Counted from the stretch's first letter, positions 24,250 through 33,378 are shown. The stretch is DNA of 64,000 nt from Gemmatimonadota bacterium (GCA_020161135.1 JAIUOB010000005.1:434001-498000); one strand, 5' to 3'. Numbers and translations are program-made. The notes: generated from the sequence alone by a model not told the origin.

Positions 24250-26442
24250 ATGATGCGACGCGGTACGACCAAGCTCGTCGCCCTCGCGGCGATCAGCACC
24301 ACGCTGGCCGGCGTGTTCGTCACGCAGGCCGGCACCTCACGGGCGCAGCCCAAGGCGCTCGTGCGCGGCAACGCGGTGGGGGAGTGGCGGCACTGGGGCG
24401 CCGACCAGTGGAGCACGCGCTACTCGCCGCTCGACCAGATCAACGCGCAGAACTTCTCGACGCTGCAGGTGGCGTGGGAGTGGAAGGGCGGCGCGTTCGG
24501 CAAGGACGAGTACTACCGCACCACGCCGCTCTACGCGAACGGGCGCCTCTTCACCGTCGCGACCACGCGCCGCATCGTCACCGCCATCGATCCCGAGAAC
24601 GGTGAGACGCTGTGGATGTATCGCCTCGACGAGGGGATCCGCTGGCAGAAGGCACCACGCCAGTTCGCGGGACGCGGCCTGTCGTACTGGACCGACGGCG
24701 TGAAGGAGCGCGTGCTCGTCGTCACACCGGGCTACCACCTCGTGTCGCTCGATGCGAAGACGGGACGCCCGGATCCGCTCTTCGGCAAGTCCGGCGTCGT
24801 CGACCTCATGGAGGGGCTCGGCTATCCGATGGTGAAGCTCGCCGTCGATGACAGCGGCCCGCTCGTGATTTCCGATGCGGCGCCCTATCGCCAGGCCAAG
24901 CCCGGTGAGACCTGGGATCCGGTGAAGAAGACCGGCGCCGACGGCACGGTCGGCATCCTCGGCCAGATCGCCGCGAGTTCGCCCGCCATGGTCGTCGGCA
25001 ACGTGCTCGTGGTCGGCAACTCGTCGATTCACGGCTACTACCCCATTCGCGCGTCGAATCCGCCGGGCACGATTCGCGGCTTCGACATCGCCACCGGCCG
25101 CCTGCTCTGGAAGTTCAACCTCGTCCCGCAGCCCGGTGAGTATGGCGCCGAGACGTGGAAGAACGGTTCGAAGATCGGCACGAAGGGCGTGGGCAAGAAC
25201 GATGCGTGGGCCCCGTACGCCGCCGATGAACAGCTCGGCCTCGTCTACATCCCCGTCGGCATGCCGCTCATGGACGAATACGGCGGCCATCGTCCCGGCA
25301 ACAACCTGTACGGCAACAGCATCGTCGCGCTCGACGTGAAGACGGGCAAGCGCCGGTGGCACTTCCAGATGGTGCACCACGACATCTGGGACTACGACAC
25401 GCCCATGGCGCCCAACCTCATGGACGTCACCGTCGACGGAAAGCCGCGCAAGGTCGTCGCGCAGACCACCAAGCAGGGGTGGGTGTACGCCTTCGATCGC
25501 GCGACCGGCGAGCCGATCTGGCCGATGCCGGAGACGCCGGTGCTGCAGAGTGGCGTGCCGGGCGAGCAGTCGTCGCCGACGCAGCCCATTCCCACCAAGC
25601 CCGCGCCGTACTCGCAGCAGGGGCTCATGGAGGCCGACCTGATCGACTACACGCCGGCCATCAAGGATTCGGCGCTGGCGATGGCGAAGCGGTGCCGCAT
25701 GGGACCGTACTTCATTCCGCCGGCCGCCAACGACGGCAAGGACAAGACCGGGTACAAGTGCGCCTGGTACGCGCCCGGCGCGAGCGGTGGCGTGAACATC
25801 GATGGCGGCGCCGCGCTCGACCCCGAGACGGGCATGCTGTACGTCGCGAGCATCACCGGGCTGAGCACGGCCGCGCTGCAGAAGGATCCGTGCTCGGAGT
25901 TCGACTACAGCTCACCGCGTGACAACTGCGGCCTGCTTGGCGCCCTGCCGCCGCCGCCGGGATACACGCCGCCCGCTGCGCGTGGAGGCGGCTTCGAGGG
26001 CCGTTCGGCCGGCTCGGTCATCGGTGGCATCTCCATCGTGAAGCCGAAGGAGTTCGGCGGCATCACGGCGTACGACATGAACACCGGCGACAAGAAGTGG
26101 TGGATCCCGAACGCTGGCTTCATCAAGCAGACGTCGCGCGATCCGATCTTCGCCGGCGTGAACCTGCTGCCGCAGCCCGGCCGCGGGCAGGCGCAGGTCA
26201 TCAACACCAAGTCGCTGGTCATCTACGGCACGGGCCGCAGCGGCGGCCTGCCGGGTGAGCCGCCCAAGCTCTTCGCCGTCGACAAGAAGACCGGCAAGGA
26301 GATCGCTGCGGTGCAGATCCCGGCCAAGACCACCGCCGTGCCCATGACGTTCCTGCACAAGGGCAAGCAGTACATCGTGTTCGCGACCGGTGCGGAAGAG
26401 AACACCGGTCTGGTCGCGCTCACGCTGCCCAGCAAGAAGTGA
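24250..26442 (+). CDS. PQQ-dependent dehydrogenase (quinoprotein)
   Basis: A 730-residue exported protein starting 10 bases after the HupE-cytochrome c gene. Residues 1-33 form a signal peptide. The eight-bladed propeller signatures are clear: EWRHWGADQWSTRYSPLDQI at the start, TTPLYANGRLFTVATTRRIV, AIDPENGETLWMYRL, PVGMPLMDEYGG, KRRWHFQMVHHDIWDYDTPM, and VNIDGGAALDPETGMLYVAS. This matches membrane-associated glucose/quinate-type PQQ dehydrogenases more than methanol dehydrogenases. It oxidises an alcohol or sugar in the periplasm and passes electrons to a cytochrome, plausibly the fused domain encoded upstream. No PQQ biosynthesis genes are in the window, and the substrate is not determined. 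Confidence 0.9.
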   Translation: MMRRGTTKLVALAAISTTLAGVFVTQAGTSRAQPKALVRGNAVGEWRHWGADQWSTRYSPLDQINAQNFSTLQVAWEWKGGAFGKDEYYRTTPLYANGRLFTVATTRRIVTAIDPENGETLWMYRLDEGIRWQKAPRQFAGRGLSYWTDGVKERVLVVTPGYHLVSLDAKTGRPDPLFGKSGVVDLMEGLGYPMVKLAVDDSGPLVISDAAPYRQAKPGETWDPVKKTGADGTVGILGQIAASSPAMVVGNVLVVGNSSIHGYYPIRASNPPGTIRGFDIATGRLLWKFNLVPQPGEYGAETWKNGSKIGTKGVGKNDAWAPYAADEQLGLVYIPVGMPLMDEYGGHRPGNNLYGNSIVALDVKTGKRRWHFQMVHHDIWDYDTPMAPNLMDVTVDGKPRKVVAQTTKQGWVYAFDRATGEPIWPMPETPVLQSGVPGEQSSPTQPIPTKPAPYSQQGLMEADLIDYTPAIKDSALAMAKRCRMGPYFIPPAANDGKDKTGYKCAWYAPGASGGVNIDGGAALDPETGMLYVASITGLSTAALQKDPCSEFDYSSPRDNCGLLGALPPPPGYTPPAARGGGFEGRSAGSVIGGISIVKPKEFGGITAYDMNTGDKKWWIPNAGFIKQTSRDPIFAGVNLLPQPGRGQAQVINTKSLVIYGTGRSGGLPGEPPKLFAVDKKTGKEIAAVQIPAKTTAVPMTFLHKGKQYIVFATGAEENTGLVALTLPSKK

Positions 26443-26457
26443 GGACGGCCCGCTGAG

Positions 26458-26479
26458 GCGCTACTTCCGTTCGTAGCGC
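26458..26479. terminator. Hairpin at convergent gene ends
   Basis: GCGCTAC (26458-26464) and GTAGCGC (26473-26479) form a 7-bp stem with an 8-base loop. It overlaps the last codons of the minus-strand NHL gene and lies 15 bases past the PQQ dehydrogenase stop. The terminator role is inferred. Confidence 0.4.
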
Positions 26480-27522
26480 TTCAGCGCCTTCTGCCCCACC
26501 TCGGCGCCGTAGATGTTGCCCGCGGCATCCACGGCAACACCCTCGGCGCTCGAGGTGCTCGGCGGATTGGTCGCCGGGTCGGGAATGAACGCCGTCACCG
26601 CGCCCGTGCGCGCGCTGCCGATGCGAATGCCACGCTTCCACGCCACGTGCGGCGGATTCACCGAGCCGCTCTCCGAGTCGGCCACGTAGATGTTGTCCTT
26701 CGCATCGATCCAGATGCCGCTCGGGCGACTGAACTGGTACCAGGTGTCGAGGATCTTGAAATCCTTGTCGACGATCAGGATGCGATCGTTGCCGCGGTCA
26801 CCGATGTAGAGACGGCCGCGCGAATCGAAAGCCAGCGCATGCGGCTGATCCATCTGCCCGACGCCCTTGCCCCAGGTGCCCCACGTGCGACGCAGCCCGC
26901 CATTCTTGTCGAACACCAGCACGCGCGCATTCGCGCCGGCCGACGACGAGTGGCCCTCCGCGACGTAGATGTCGCCGTTGGGCGCGGTGACGATGGCGTT
27001 GGGCTGCCAGAAGAACGCGCTGTCCTTGCCGCCCCCCGGCTTGCCGAGCGACATGAGGTACTCGCCCGTCGGGGAGAACTTGTGGATCTGGTGTCCCTTG
27101 TCTGCCGGCGGGCCACCACCTGCGCCGCGGCCGAGCGTGCACGCGCAGTCGACCACCCAGACGTTGCCGTCCTTGTCGACATGAATGCCGTGCGGTGAGA
27201 GAATCATTCCCGCGCCGAACGACCGCACGAGCGTCCCCTTCTCGTCGAACTTGAGCACGCTCGGCAGGGGCGAGCCAAGGCAGTTGTTCACGCCGCACCG
27301 CTCGGCCACCCAGATGCTCTTGCCGTCCTTGTCGATGGCGACGGCGCTGGTCGAGCCCCAGGTGCGCCCCTCGGGGAGCTTGGCCCACCCTTCGACGGTG
27401 CGGTACGGATTGGGGAGGTCGTTCACCGCCGGCATCGTCGGCGACGACGCCTGGGCGACGAGCAGGGCCGGCACGGCGAAGGCGAGCGCGGGGACGGCGA
27501 GCCACGGAGCAGGACGGCGCAT
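26461..27522 (-). CDS. Exported NHL-repeat protein (amidating-lyase-like propeller)
   Basis: A 353-residue protein; ATG 27522 begins a signal peptide (WLAVPALAFAVPALLVAQA). NHL/PAL-type blades include GSTSAVAIDKDGKSIWVAER, SPHGIHVDKDGNVWVVDCAC, QPHALAFDSRGRLYIGDRGN, RPSGIWIDAKDNIYVADSES and SSAEGVAVDAAGNIYGAEVG. These GI.VD..GN.WV.D repeats resemble peptidyl-alpha-hydroxyglycine alpha-amidating lyase propellers, but its catalytic residues cannot be confirmed here. A CGVNNC and a CAC cysteine cluster could form disulfides. It converges with the PQQ dehydrogenase and is divergent from the P450. Confidence 0.83.
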   Translation of the reverse strand: MRRPAPWLAVPALAFAVPALLVAQASSPTMPAVNDLPNPYRTVEGWAKLPEGRTWGSTSAVAIDKDGKSIWVAERCGVNNCLGSPLPSVLKFDEKGTLVRSFGAGMILSPHGIHVDKDGNVWVVDCACTLGRGAGGGPPADKGHQIHKFSPTGEYLMSLGKPGGGKDSAFFWQPNAIVTAPNGDIYVAEGHSSSAGANARVLVFDKNGGLRRTWGTWGKGVGQMDQPHALAFDSRGRLYIGDRGNDRILIVDKDFKILDTWYQFSRPSGIWIDAKDNIYVADSESGSVNPPHVAWKRGIRIGSARTGAVTAFIPDPATNPPSTSSAEGVAVDAAGNIYGAEVGQKALKRYERK

Positions 27523-27622
27523 GGCGGGCAGGGCTGGTAGGGGCAACGGACGGGGAGCGGGGCGGGGACGCAGCGGGCGGGCGCGTGTGGCCGCGCCGCC
27601 GCGGGTACGCCAAGTTGCAGTC

Positions 27623-28978
27623 ATGTCCACCCTGTTGGCCAGCGCTCCGCCGGGTCCCCGAGCCCGTTTCCCCGGCGAGCTGCTCGCCCGCTTCGCCAGC
27701 CTCGACCGGCTCGACTTCATGGCGCCGCTGCCGGCACGCTACGGCGACGTGGTGTCGTGGCGCCTCGGGCGGCAGCGCGTGGTCCTGCTCGCGCATCCGG
27801 ACGACATTCGCGACGTGCTGGTGACGCATCAGCGGTCGTTCACCAAGGGACGGGCGCTGCAGCGGGCGCGCCGTCTCATTGGCGACGGACTGCTCACCAG
27901 CGAGGGCGAAGTGCACCTCCGCCAGCGTCGGCTCGTGCAGCCGGCGTTTCATCGGGCGCGCGTGGCGCGCTACGCCGAGACGATGGTGCGCGCGACTGTG
28001 GCGCACCAGGAGGGTTGGCGACATGGCGCCGCGGTCGACATCAACGCCGAGATGATGCGGCTCACGATGGCAATCGTCGCGGAGACGCTGTTCGGTGCCG
28101 ACGTCGGCGATGAGGCAGAGCGGGTCACGCGTGCCCTGCACGATGTGTTCGCCTCATTCGACCTGGGCTTGTCCCCACTCGCACCGCTGCTCGACCGCCT
28201 GCCCACGAGTCGTCAGCGCCGCTTCCAGCGTGCGCGCCGTGTGCTCGACGAAATCGTGTACGGCATGATCCACGCGCGTCGGCGGGCAGGGCGCGACACC
28301 GGCGATCTCCTGTCCATGCTGCTGGCCGCGCAGGACACCGAAGGCGATGGCCGCGGCATGAGCGACCAGCAGTTGCGCGACGAGCTGCTTACGCTGTTCA
28401 TCGCTGGCCATGAGACCACCGCGAACGCGCTGTCGTGGACGTGGTGGCTGCTCGACCGGCACCCCGAGGTGCGCGCGCGTCTCGACGAAGAGCTGGACAC
28501 GGTACTGGCCGATCGCGACCCGACGGCAGACGATGTCGGGCAGTTGCCGTTCACCCGTGCGGTGATCGCCGAGAGCATGCGGCTGCGGCCGCCGGCATAC
28601 ATCGTGGGCCGCCGCGCCATCGCGCCCTATCGGGTTCGGGACTGGGAACTGCCCGCCGGGACGCTGGTGGTGGTGTCGCAGTACATCACGCACCGCGACC
28701 CGCGGTGGTGGCCGGAGCCCGAGCGGTTCGATCCCGCGCGCTGGCTGGCCCCCGACGATCGGCCGCGCTTCGCGTACTTCCCGTTTGGCGGCGGCACGCG
28801 TGTGTGCGTCGGCGAGGCCTTTGCGTGGACCGAGGCTGTCCTGTTGCTGGCGACGCTCGCGCGCCGGTGGCGGGTGGAGGTGGCGCACCCGGATCCGCGT
28901 CCGGAACCGATCATCACGTTGCGACCGCGTGGCGGGATGCCCGCACGTCTGTCGTCGCGCGGGGTGTGCCAGCGGTGA
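27623..28978 (+). CDS. Cytochrome P450
   Basis: A 451-residue monooxygenase from ATG 27623; no export signal, so it is cytoplasmic. The hallmarks are all present: an I-helix oxygen-binding AGHETT, a K-helix ESMRLRPP (ExxR), a PERF-like PERFDPARWL, and the heme loop FPFGGGTRVCVGEAF with the axial thiolate at Cys395. Overall it resembles the CYP102-heme/CYP110-type class that acts on fatty acids or terpenes. No ferredoxin or reductase is adjacent, so redox partners must come from elsewhere. The substrate is not predictable from the context. Confidence 0.95.
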   Translation: MSTLLASAPPGPRARFPGELLARFASLDRLDFMAPLPARYGDVVSWRLGRQRVVLLAHPDDIRDVLVTHQRSFTKGRALQRARRLIGDGLLTSEGEVHLRQRRLVQPAFHRARVARYAETMVRATVAHQEGWRHGAAVDINAEMMRLTMAIVAETLFGADVGDEAERVTRALHDVFASFDLGLSPLAPLLDRLPTSRQRRFQRARRVLDEIVYGMIHARRRAGRDTGDLLSMLLAAQDTEGDGRGMSDQQLRDELLTLFIAGHETTANALSWTWWLLDRHPEVRARLDEELDTVLADRDPTADDVGQLPFTRAVIAESMRLRPPAYIVGRRAIAPYRVRDWELPAGTLVVVSQYITHRDPRWWPEPERFDPARWLAPDDRPRFAYFPFGGGTRVCVGEAFAWTEAVLLLATLARRWRVEVAHPDPRPEPIITLRPRGGMPARLSSRGVCQR

Positions 28979-29096
28979 AACGCTGTGGCCGCCTCACCAC
29001 AAGTGTGTAGGGCGAATCACATATCAGGCGGCAGTGTTGACCGTCGCCTTAATCGTAAATGCTTGTGAGAAAGCGACTTGGCACACAGTGATTCTC

Positions 29097-29112
29097 TTGG
29101 CATGTGTTTTGA
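29097..29112 (+). promoter_or_regulatory. Sigma-54-like promoter candidate upstream of the PEP-CTERM gene
   Basis: TTGGCATG at 29097-29104, a 4-base gap, then TTGA at 29109-29112 gives a -24/-12 layout with the 10-base spacing between the GG and the second dinucleotide. It matches TGGCAYG-N4-TTGCW except for A in place of C at -12. It lies about 48 bases before the start codon, in a stretch less GC-rich than its surroundings. The mismatch makes it tentative. Confidence 0.3.
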
Positions 29113-29159
29113 ATGCAAGGGACGAGCGGTATACCGTCCCCCCTCCTCGAGGAGTTTGC

Positions 29160-29801
29160 ATGAAGAAGGTGTTGCTCGCGGCGATGGCGTCGCTGGCGCT
29201 CTCGTCCGTCGCGTCGGCGCAGACGCAGGTCACCAACCGTTCGCAGATCGCGAACTCGCAGACGTTCACCTGGGCCAACCACCCCAGCGCGACGAATCCG
29301 TTCACGTTTGCCACGGGCATTCCGGGGCTTTCCGTCGATGTGAACGCGACGCCGTTCAGCGGCTGGTACACGCCGTGTCAGGCCGGGCCGTGCTGGTCGG
29401 GCGGTTTCGTCGATGGCGACGACCTGCTGTTCGGTTTCGGCGTCACGCAGTACACGCTGACGTTCAACCAGTATCTCTCGGGCTTTGCGACGCAGGGTTG
29501 GCACAACCAGAATGGCCGGAGCGGCGATATCCTGATCGACGCCTACAGCGGCAACACGCTCGTTGGCAGCTTCTCGCAGTTCACCGGTTCGGGTGCTGCG
29601 GCGAACAACAACCAGGCGGCCGTGATCGGCCTCCAGGGCGTGAACTTCGACCGCATCGTGCTGACCGGCCGTAACGAGTTCGCCATCAACCAGGTGACCG
29701 TCTCGACGAACACCAACGTCGTGCCGGAGCCGTCGACGTACGCGCTGCTCGCGGCGGGCCTCGCCGCCATGGCGGTGGTCTCGCGTCGTCGTCGCGCCTG
29801 A
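29160..29801 (+). CDS. PEP-CTERM sorting domain protein
   Basis: A 213-residue exported protein from ATG 29160, with AGGAG at 29150-29154. The signal peptide (KKVLLAAMASLALSSVASAQ) is followed by a Gly/Asn/Thr-rich beta-sandwich-like body (GWYTPCQAGPCWSGGFVDGD; GRSGDILIDAYSGNTLVGSF). The C-terminus is a textbook PEP-CTERM: VPEPSTYALLAAGLAAMAVV followed by SRRRRA. It should be processed by an exosortase and released to the envelope or matrix; no exosortase gene is in the window. The body has no recognisable enzyme motif. Confidence 0.93.
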   Translation: MKKVLLAAMASLALSSVASAQTQVTNRSQIANSQTFTWANHPSATNPFTFATGIPGLSVDVNATPFSGWYTPCQAGPCWSGGFVDGDDLLFGFGVTQYTLTFNQYLSGFATQGWHNQNGRSGDILIDAYSGNTLVGSFSQFTGSGAAANNNQAAVIGLQGVNFDRIVLTGRNEFAINQVTVSTNTNVVPEPSTYALLAAGLAAMAVVSRRRRA

Positions 29802-29843
29802 GTCGTCCGCGGGCGCTCGCGCCCGCAGCGTCTCCTGATCGAC

Positions 29844-29878
29844 ACGCGCCGTCTGCTCCCCCCGAGCAGGCGGCGCGT
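29844..29878 (+). terminator. Terminator hairpin after the PEP-CTERM gene
   Basis: ACGCGCCGTCTGCTC (29844-29858) pairs with GAGCAGGCGGCGCGT (29864-29878) with one mismatch and a 5-base loop, followed by TATCGTT. It ends 13 bases before the next start codon. Confidence 0.7.
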
Positions 29879-29891
29879 TATCGTTCGGACC

Positions 29892-31235
29892 ATGCGTGAC
29901 CTCACCACCGGCTCGATTCCCCGACACCTCGTCCGCCTCGCGCTGCCGATGGCCTTCGGGATGATCTTCCAGACCGCGTACTATCTCGTCGACCTGTGGT
30001 TCGTCGCCCGACTCGGTGACGCGGCGGTGGCCGGAGTCGGCGCGGCGGGCAATGTGCAGATGATCGTCATGGCGCTCACGCAGATCCTGGGCGTCGGCAC
30101 CATGGCCCTCATCGCCAACGCGGTGGGGCGCAAGGACGCCGCCGACGCGAACCTGGTGTTCAACCAGAGCGTCGGCTTTGCCTTCGCCTGCGCGATGCTC
30201 GTGCTGGTGGGCGGCTACCTGTTGGCGGGGCGCTACCTTGGCGCCGTGGGCGCCGATGCGGCCACGCAGGCGGCCGGGCGCGCCTATCTCTACTGGTACA
30301 TCCCCGGGCTCGCGCTGCAGTTCGCGCTCGTGGCCATGGGCTCGGCGCTGCGCGGAACGGGCATCGTGAAGCCCACGATGATCGTGCAGATCCTCACGGT
30401 CGTGCTCAACATCGGGCTGGCCCCGGTGCTGATCGCCGGGTGGGGCACCGGATACGCGATGGGCACGGCGGGGGCAGGGCTCGCGAGCTCGATCGCGATC
30501 GCGATCGCGGTGGCGGCCACGGTCTGGTACTTCGCGCGGCTCGAGCACTACGTGCATTTCCACCGCGAGCTCATCGCACCGCGGCGCGCGCAGATCGCGC
30601 GCATCCTGCGCATCGGCGTGCCGCCCGGCGCCGAGTTCGCGCTGATGTTCGTGCTTACCGCCACGGTGTACTTCGTCATCCGCCCGTTCGGCGCGGCATC
30701 CCAGGCTGGCTACGGTATCGGCTCGCGCGTCATGCAGTCGATCTTCCTCCCGGCCATGGCTGTGGCCTTCTCGGCCGCGCCGCTCGCCGGGCAGAACATG
30801 GGCGCGCGCCAGCCAGCGCGGGTGCGTGACACCTTCAAGTGGGCCGTCATCATCGGCAGCGGTGTCATGTTCACGGTGACGCTCTTCAGCCAGTGGCGCG
30901 CCGACCTGCTCGTGTCGCCCTTCACGACCGAGCCGGCCGTGTTGGCGGTCGCCGCCGAGTTCCTGCGGACGATCTCGTGGAACTTCGTGGCGTCGGGATT
31001 GCTGTTCATCTGCTCGGGGATGTTCCAGGCGATGGGGAACACGATGCCGTCGCTCATCACGAGCGCGACGCGCCTCGTGACGTTCGCGGGGCCCGCGCTG
31101 CTCCTCGCGCGTCGCCCCGGCTTCCAGCTACGCCACCTGTGGATCCTGTCGGTCGTCACGGTGACGCTGCAGGCCGGGTTCTCCCTCTGGCTGCTGCGCG
31201 GCGAACTGCGCAAGCGCGCGCCACTGCCGGCCTGA
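29892..31235 (+). CDS. MATE family efflux transporter
   Basis: A 447-residue integral membrane protein with about 12 predicted helices, with the usual MATE opening (GSIPRHLVRLALPMAFGMIF, then YYLVDLWFVARLGDAAVAGV) and an internally repeated two-lobe layout. The second lobe begins near residue 235 (ILRIGVPPGAEFALMFVLTA) and contains QNMGARQPARV. It exports cationic drugs, dyes or metabolites using an Na+ or H+ gradient. A small lipoprotein gene follows after two bases. It is related to, but distinct from, the second MATE gene at 31921-33378. Confidence 0.93.
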   Translation: MRDLTTGSIPRHLVRLALPMAFGMIFQTAYYLVDLWFVARLGDAAVAGVGAAGNVQMIVMALTQILGVGTMALIANAVGRKDAADANLVFNQSVGFAFACAMLVLVGGYLLAGRYLGAVGADAATQAAGRAYLYWYIPGLALQFALVAMGSALRGTGIVKPTMIVQILTVVLNIGLAPVLIAGWGTGYAMGTAGAGLASSIAIAIAVAATVWYFARLEHYVHFHRELIAPRRAQIARILRIGVPPGAEFALMFVLTATVYFVIRPFGAASQAGYGIGSRVMQSIFLPAMAVAFSAAPLAGQNMGARQPARVRDTFKWAVIIGSGVMFTVTLFSQWRADLLVSPFTTEPAVLAVAAEFLRTISWNFVASGLLFICSGMFQAMGNTMPSLITSATRLVTFAGPALLLARRPGFQLRHLWILSVVTVTLQAGFSLWLLRGELRKRAPLPA

Positions 31236-31237
31236 CC

Positions 31238-31783
31238 ATGATCGCACCTCCAGCCGCGGCGCCACGCTCACTCGTGCGCCGGCCCCTGCTGGTCGTGGCG
31301 CTCGCTCTGAGCGCCGCGACGGCCTGCACCCGCGACGCAAAGACGCCCGCGGCAGCCGCGATGCAGTTCTACACGATGCTCGACGCACTCGGCGTGCAAG
31401 GTGTTCCCGATGCGACGGCGCGGACGGCGTTGGCGCCGTTCATCGGCGCGCGTCTCGACAGCGCGCTCGCCCGCGCCGATGCGCAACGCGCGGATGCCCT
31501 GCGTCGCGCCCCCGACGAGAAGCCGCCCTTCGCCGACGGCGACGTGTTCGGATCGCTCTTCGAGGGGCGCACCGCGTTTCGTATCGCCACGTCGCTCGCG
31601 CGCGGAGACACGACGTTGGTGGTCATGGCACTCACCAACGACAATGAGAAGCCGCCGGTGCAGTGGCAGGACACGCTCGTGGTCGTGACGGAACGCGGCC
31701 ACCCGGTCGTCGCTGACATTCGGTACGGAGCCAGCTGGGAGTTCGGCTATCGCGGCAGGTTGCTGGAGGTGCTGGCGAGGTAG
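31238..31783 (+). CDS. Hypothetical lipoprotein
   Basis: A 181-residue protein whose ATG lies 2 bases after the MATE stop, so probably co-transcribed. A basic start and a hydrophobic stretch end in a lipobox (ALSAATAC, Cys at ~30). The mature part has AAAAMQFYTMLDALGV, resembling the start of DUF3828-type small periplasmic domains. An alpha/beta body ends VVADIRYGASWEFGYRGRLLEVL. Function is unknown; its position suggests a role beside the transporter. Confidence 0.7.
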   Translation: MIAPPAAAPRSLVRRPLLVVALALSAATACTRDAKTPAAAAMQFYTMLDALGVQGVPDATARTALAPFIGARLDSALARADAQRADALRRAPDEKPPFADGDVFGSLFEGRTAFRIATSLARGDTTLVVMALTNDNEKPPVQWQDTLVVVTERGHPVVADIRYGASWEFGYRGRLLEVLAR

Positions 31784-31789
31784 GGCAAA

Positions 31790-31920
31790 CCCCGGAAGCG
31801 CAACAACGGGAGCCGCGGGACGGGAGCGCAACCGCGAGACCACGGCTACCGCGGCAGCCGTGGTCTCGTTGTCCCGCTCCCGTCGTTCCACTCCCGCCGT
31901 TCCGCTCCCGTAGTTCGCCG
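31790..31920. repeat. Long imperfect inverted repeat between convergent genes (GGGAGCGG-family element)
   Basis: The perfect core is CGAGACCACGGCT paired with AGCCGTGGTCTCG around ACCGCGGC. The flanks continue with units such as AACGGGAGCCGCGGGACGGG on the left and CCGTCGTTCCACTCCC, CCGTTCCGCTCCCGTAG on the right. It fills the gap between the lipoprotein stop and the convergent MATE stop. Same family as the elements at 12330-12651 and 20745-20940. Confidence 0.72.
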
Positions 31921-33378
31921 TTACACGGTGAGTCCTTTCCACCGCCCCCGCCGAAATGCCATCCAGCTCACGGCGGCGAGCAGCGAGTAGGCCACCAGCA
32001 CCGCGAGAAACACGCTCTGCGGTCCCAGCGCTTCACTGCGTGCCAGGAACCACGCCAGCGGCAGTTCGAGGCACCAGAACACGCCGATGTTGATGCGGGT
32101 GGGGGTGCGCGTGTCGCCCGCGCCGTTGAAGGCCTGCGTGAGCACCATGCCGAAGGCAAAGAACGGGAAGCCGAGCGCCATGATGCGGAGTCCGCGCACG
32201 GCCACCGCGCTGACGGCGGTGTCGTGCGTGAACGCCGAGACGATGAGGGGTGCGCACACGACGAAGAACAGGCCCACGAGCCCGAGGAACCAGACGTTGA
32301 TGCGGGCCGCCGTGTACACCGCTGTCTCCGCGCGTGCCGGATTGCGGGCGCCCAGACTCTGGCCGACCATCGTCGCGGCCGCATTGCCCAGTCCCCACGC
32401 GGGCAGCAGCGCGAACATCATCACCCGTACCGCGATCGTGTAGCCAGCCATTGCCGCACTGCCGAAGCCGGCCATCAGGCGAATGAGCACCATCCAGCTC
32501 AGGCTGCCCACCAGCACCTGAAACGTCGCATTGCCGGACAGCTGCAGGATGCGCCGGATCGTGTCGAGCTCGATGACCAGGTGCCGACGCAGGACCTGCA
32601 GGTGCCCGGCACCGCGCGCCAGCGTCCACAGCGCAAAGGCGAGCCCCGTGCCACGACCGATCGTCGTGGCGACGGCCGCACCGGTGACGCCCATGCGCGG
32701 GAACGGCCCGAGCCCGAAGATGAGCAGCGGGCCCAGGATGATATTCAGGGCGTTGGCCAGCCACAGCACGCGCATGGAGACCGCCGCGTCACCGGCACCG
32801 CGAAAGGCCGAGTTGACCACGAACAGCAGGAAGGCCGTGCCGCTTCCGCCGAGCATCACCCGCGTGAAGGTGGTGCCCGTCGCGAGCACGTCCCCCTCTG
32901 CCCCCATGAGCCGCAACAGCGTCGGGGCAAGCAGGGCGCCCGCGACACCAAGCACCACGCTCACGACCACGCCGATGAGGATGGCCTGCACCGCGGTGCG
33001 CGCCGCGGCGTCCGGGTCCTTCTCGCCGACGCGTCGCGCCACGATCGCACTGCCGCCGATCGCGAGCCCCATCGCGATCGTGTACACCACGATCATCATC
33101 GACTCGGTGAGCCCCACCGTGGCCACGGCGGCCGCGCCGAGCCGCGAGACGAAGAACACATCCGACAGTGCGAAGAGGCTCTCCATGAGCATCTCCAGCA
33201 CCATGGGGATGGACAGCAGGAAGATCGCGCGGCTGATCGCACCGCTCGTATAGTCGTGCCGCGTGCCACGCAGGGCGTCGGTCACATCGCGCCACCACGG
33301 ACGGCGCTCCGTCGTCGTGGTGGCGTCGGCAGCGTGCGCGTCAGGCGACGCGTCCAGCGAATTGGTCTGTGATGTCAT
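31921..33378 (-). CDS. MATE family efflux transporter (NorM-like)
   Basis: A 485-residue membrane protein starting at ATG 33378. A Thr/Ala-rich cytosolic N-tail of ~40 residues precedes the first helix (SRAIFLLSIPMVLEMLMESL). Family features are FALSDVFFVSRLGAAAVATVG, FRGAGDAAVSMRVLWLANAL, a second lobe from ~residue 265, and GQSLGARNPARAETAVYTAA. The AFNGAGDTRTPTRINIG motif is typical of multidrug MATE pumps. Substrate unknown. The gene is preceded on its strand by a structured leader (33405-33466). Confidence 0.93.
   Translation of the reverse strand: MTSQTNSLDASPDAHAADATTTTERRPWWRDVTDALRGTRHDYTSGAISRAIFLLSIPMVLEMLMESLFALSDVFFVSRLGAAAVATVGLTESMMIVVYTIAMGLAIGGSAIVARRVGEKDPDAAARTAVQAILIGVVVSVVLGVAGALLAPTLLRLMGAEGDVLATGTTFTRVMLGGSGTAFLLFVVNSAFRGAGDAAVSMRVLWLANALNIILGPLLIFGLGPFPRMGVTGAAVATTIGRGTGLAFALWTLARGAGHLQVLRRHLVIELDTIRRILQLSGNATFQVLVGSLSWMVLIRLMAGFGSAAMAGYTIAVRVMMFALLPAWGLGNAAATMVGQSLGARNPARAETAVYTAARINVWFLGLVGLFFVVCAPLIVSAFTHDTAVSAVAVRGLRIMALGFPFFAFGMVLTQAFNGAGDTRTPTRINIGVFWCLELPLAWFLARSEALGPQSVFLAVLVAYSLLAAVSWMAFRRGRWKGLTV

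Noticed and set aside
29079..29095. Second sigma-54-like site (TTGGCACACAGTGATTCT)
   Set aside because: The -24 part is good but no GC or near match falls at the required -12 spacing.
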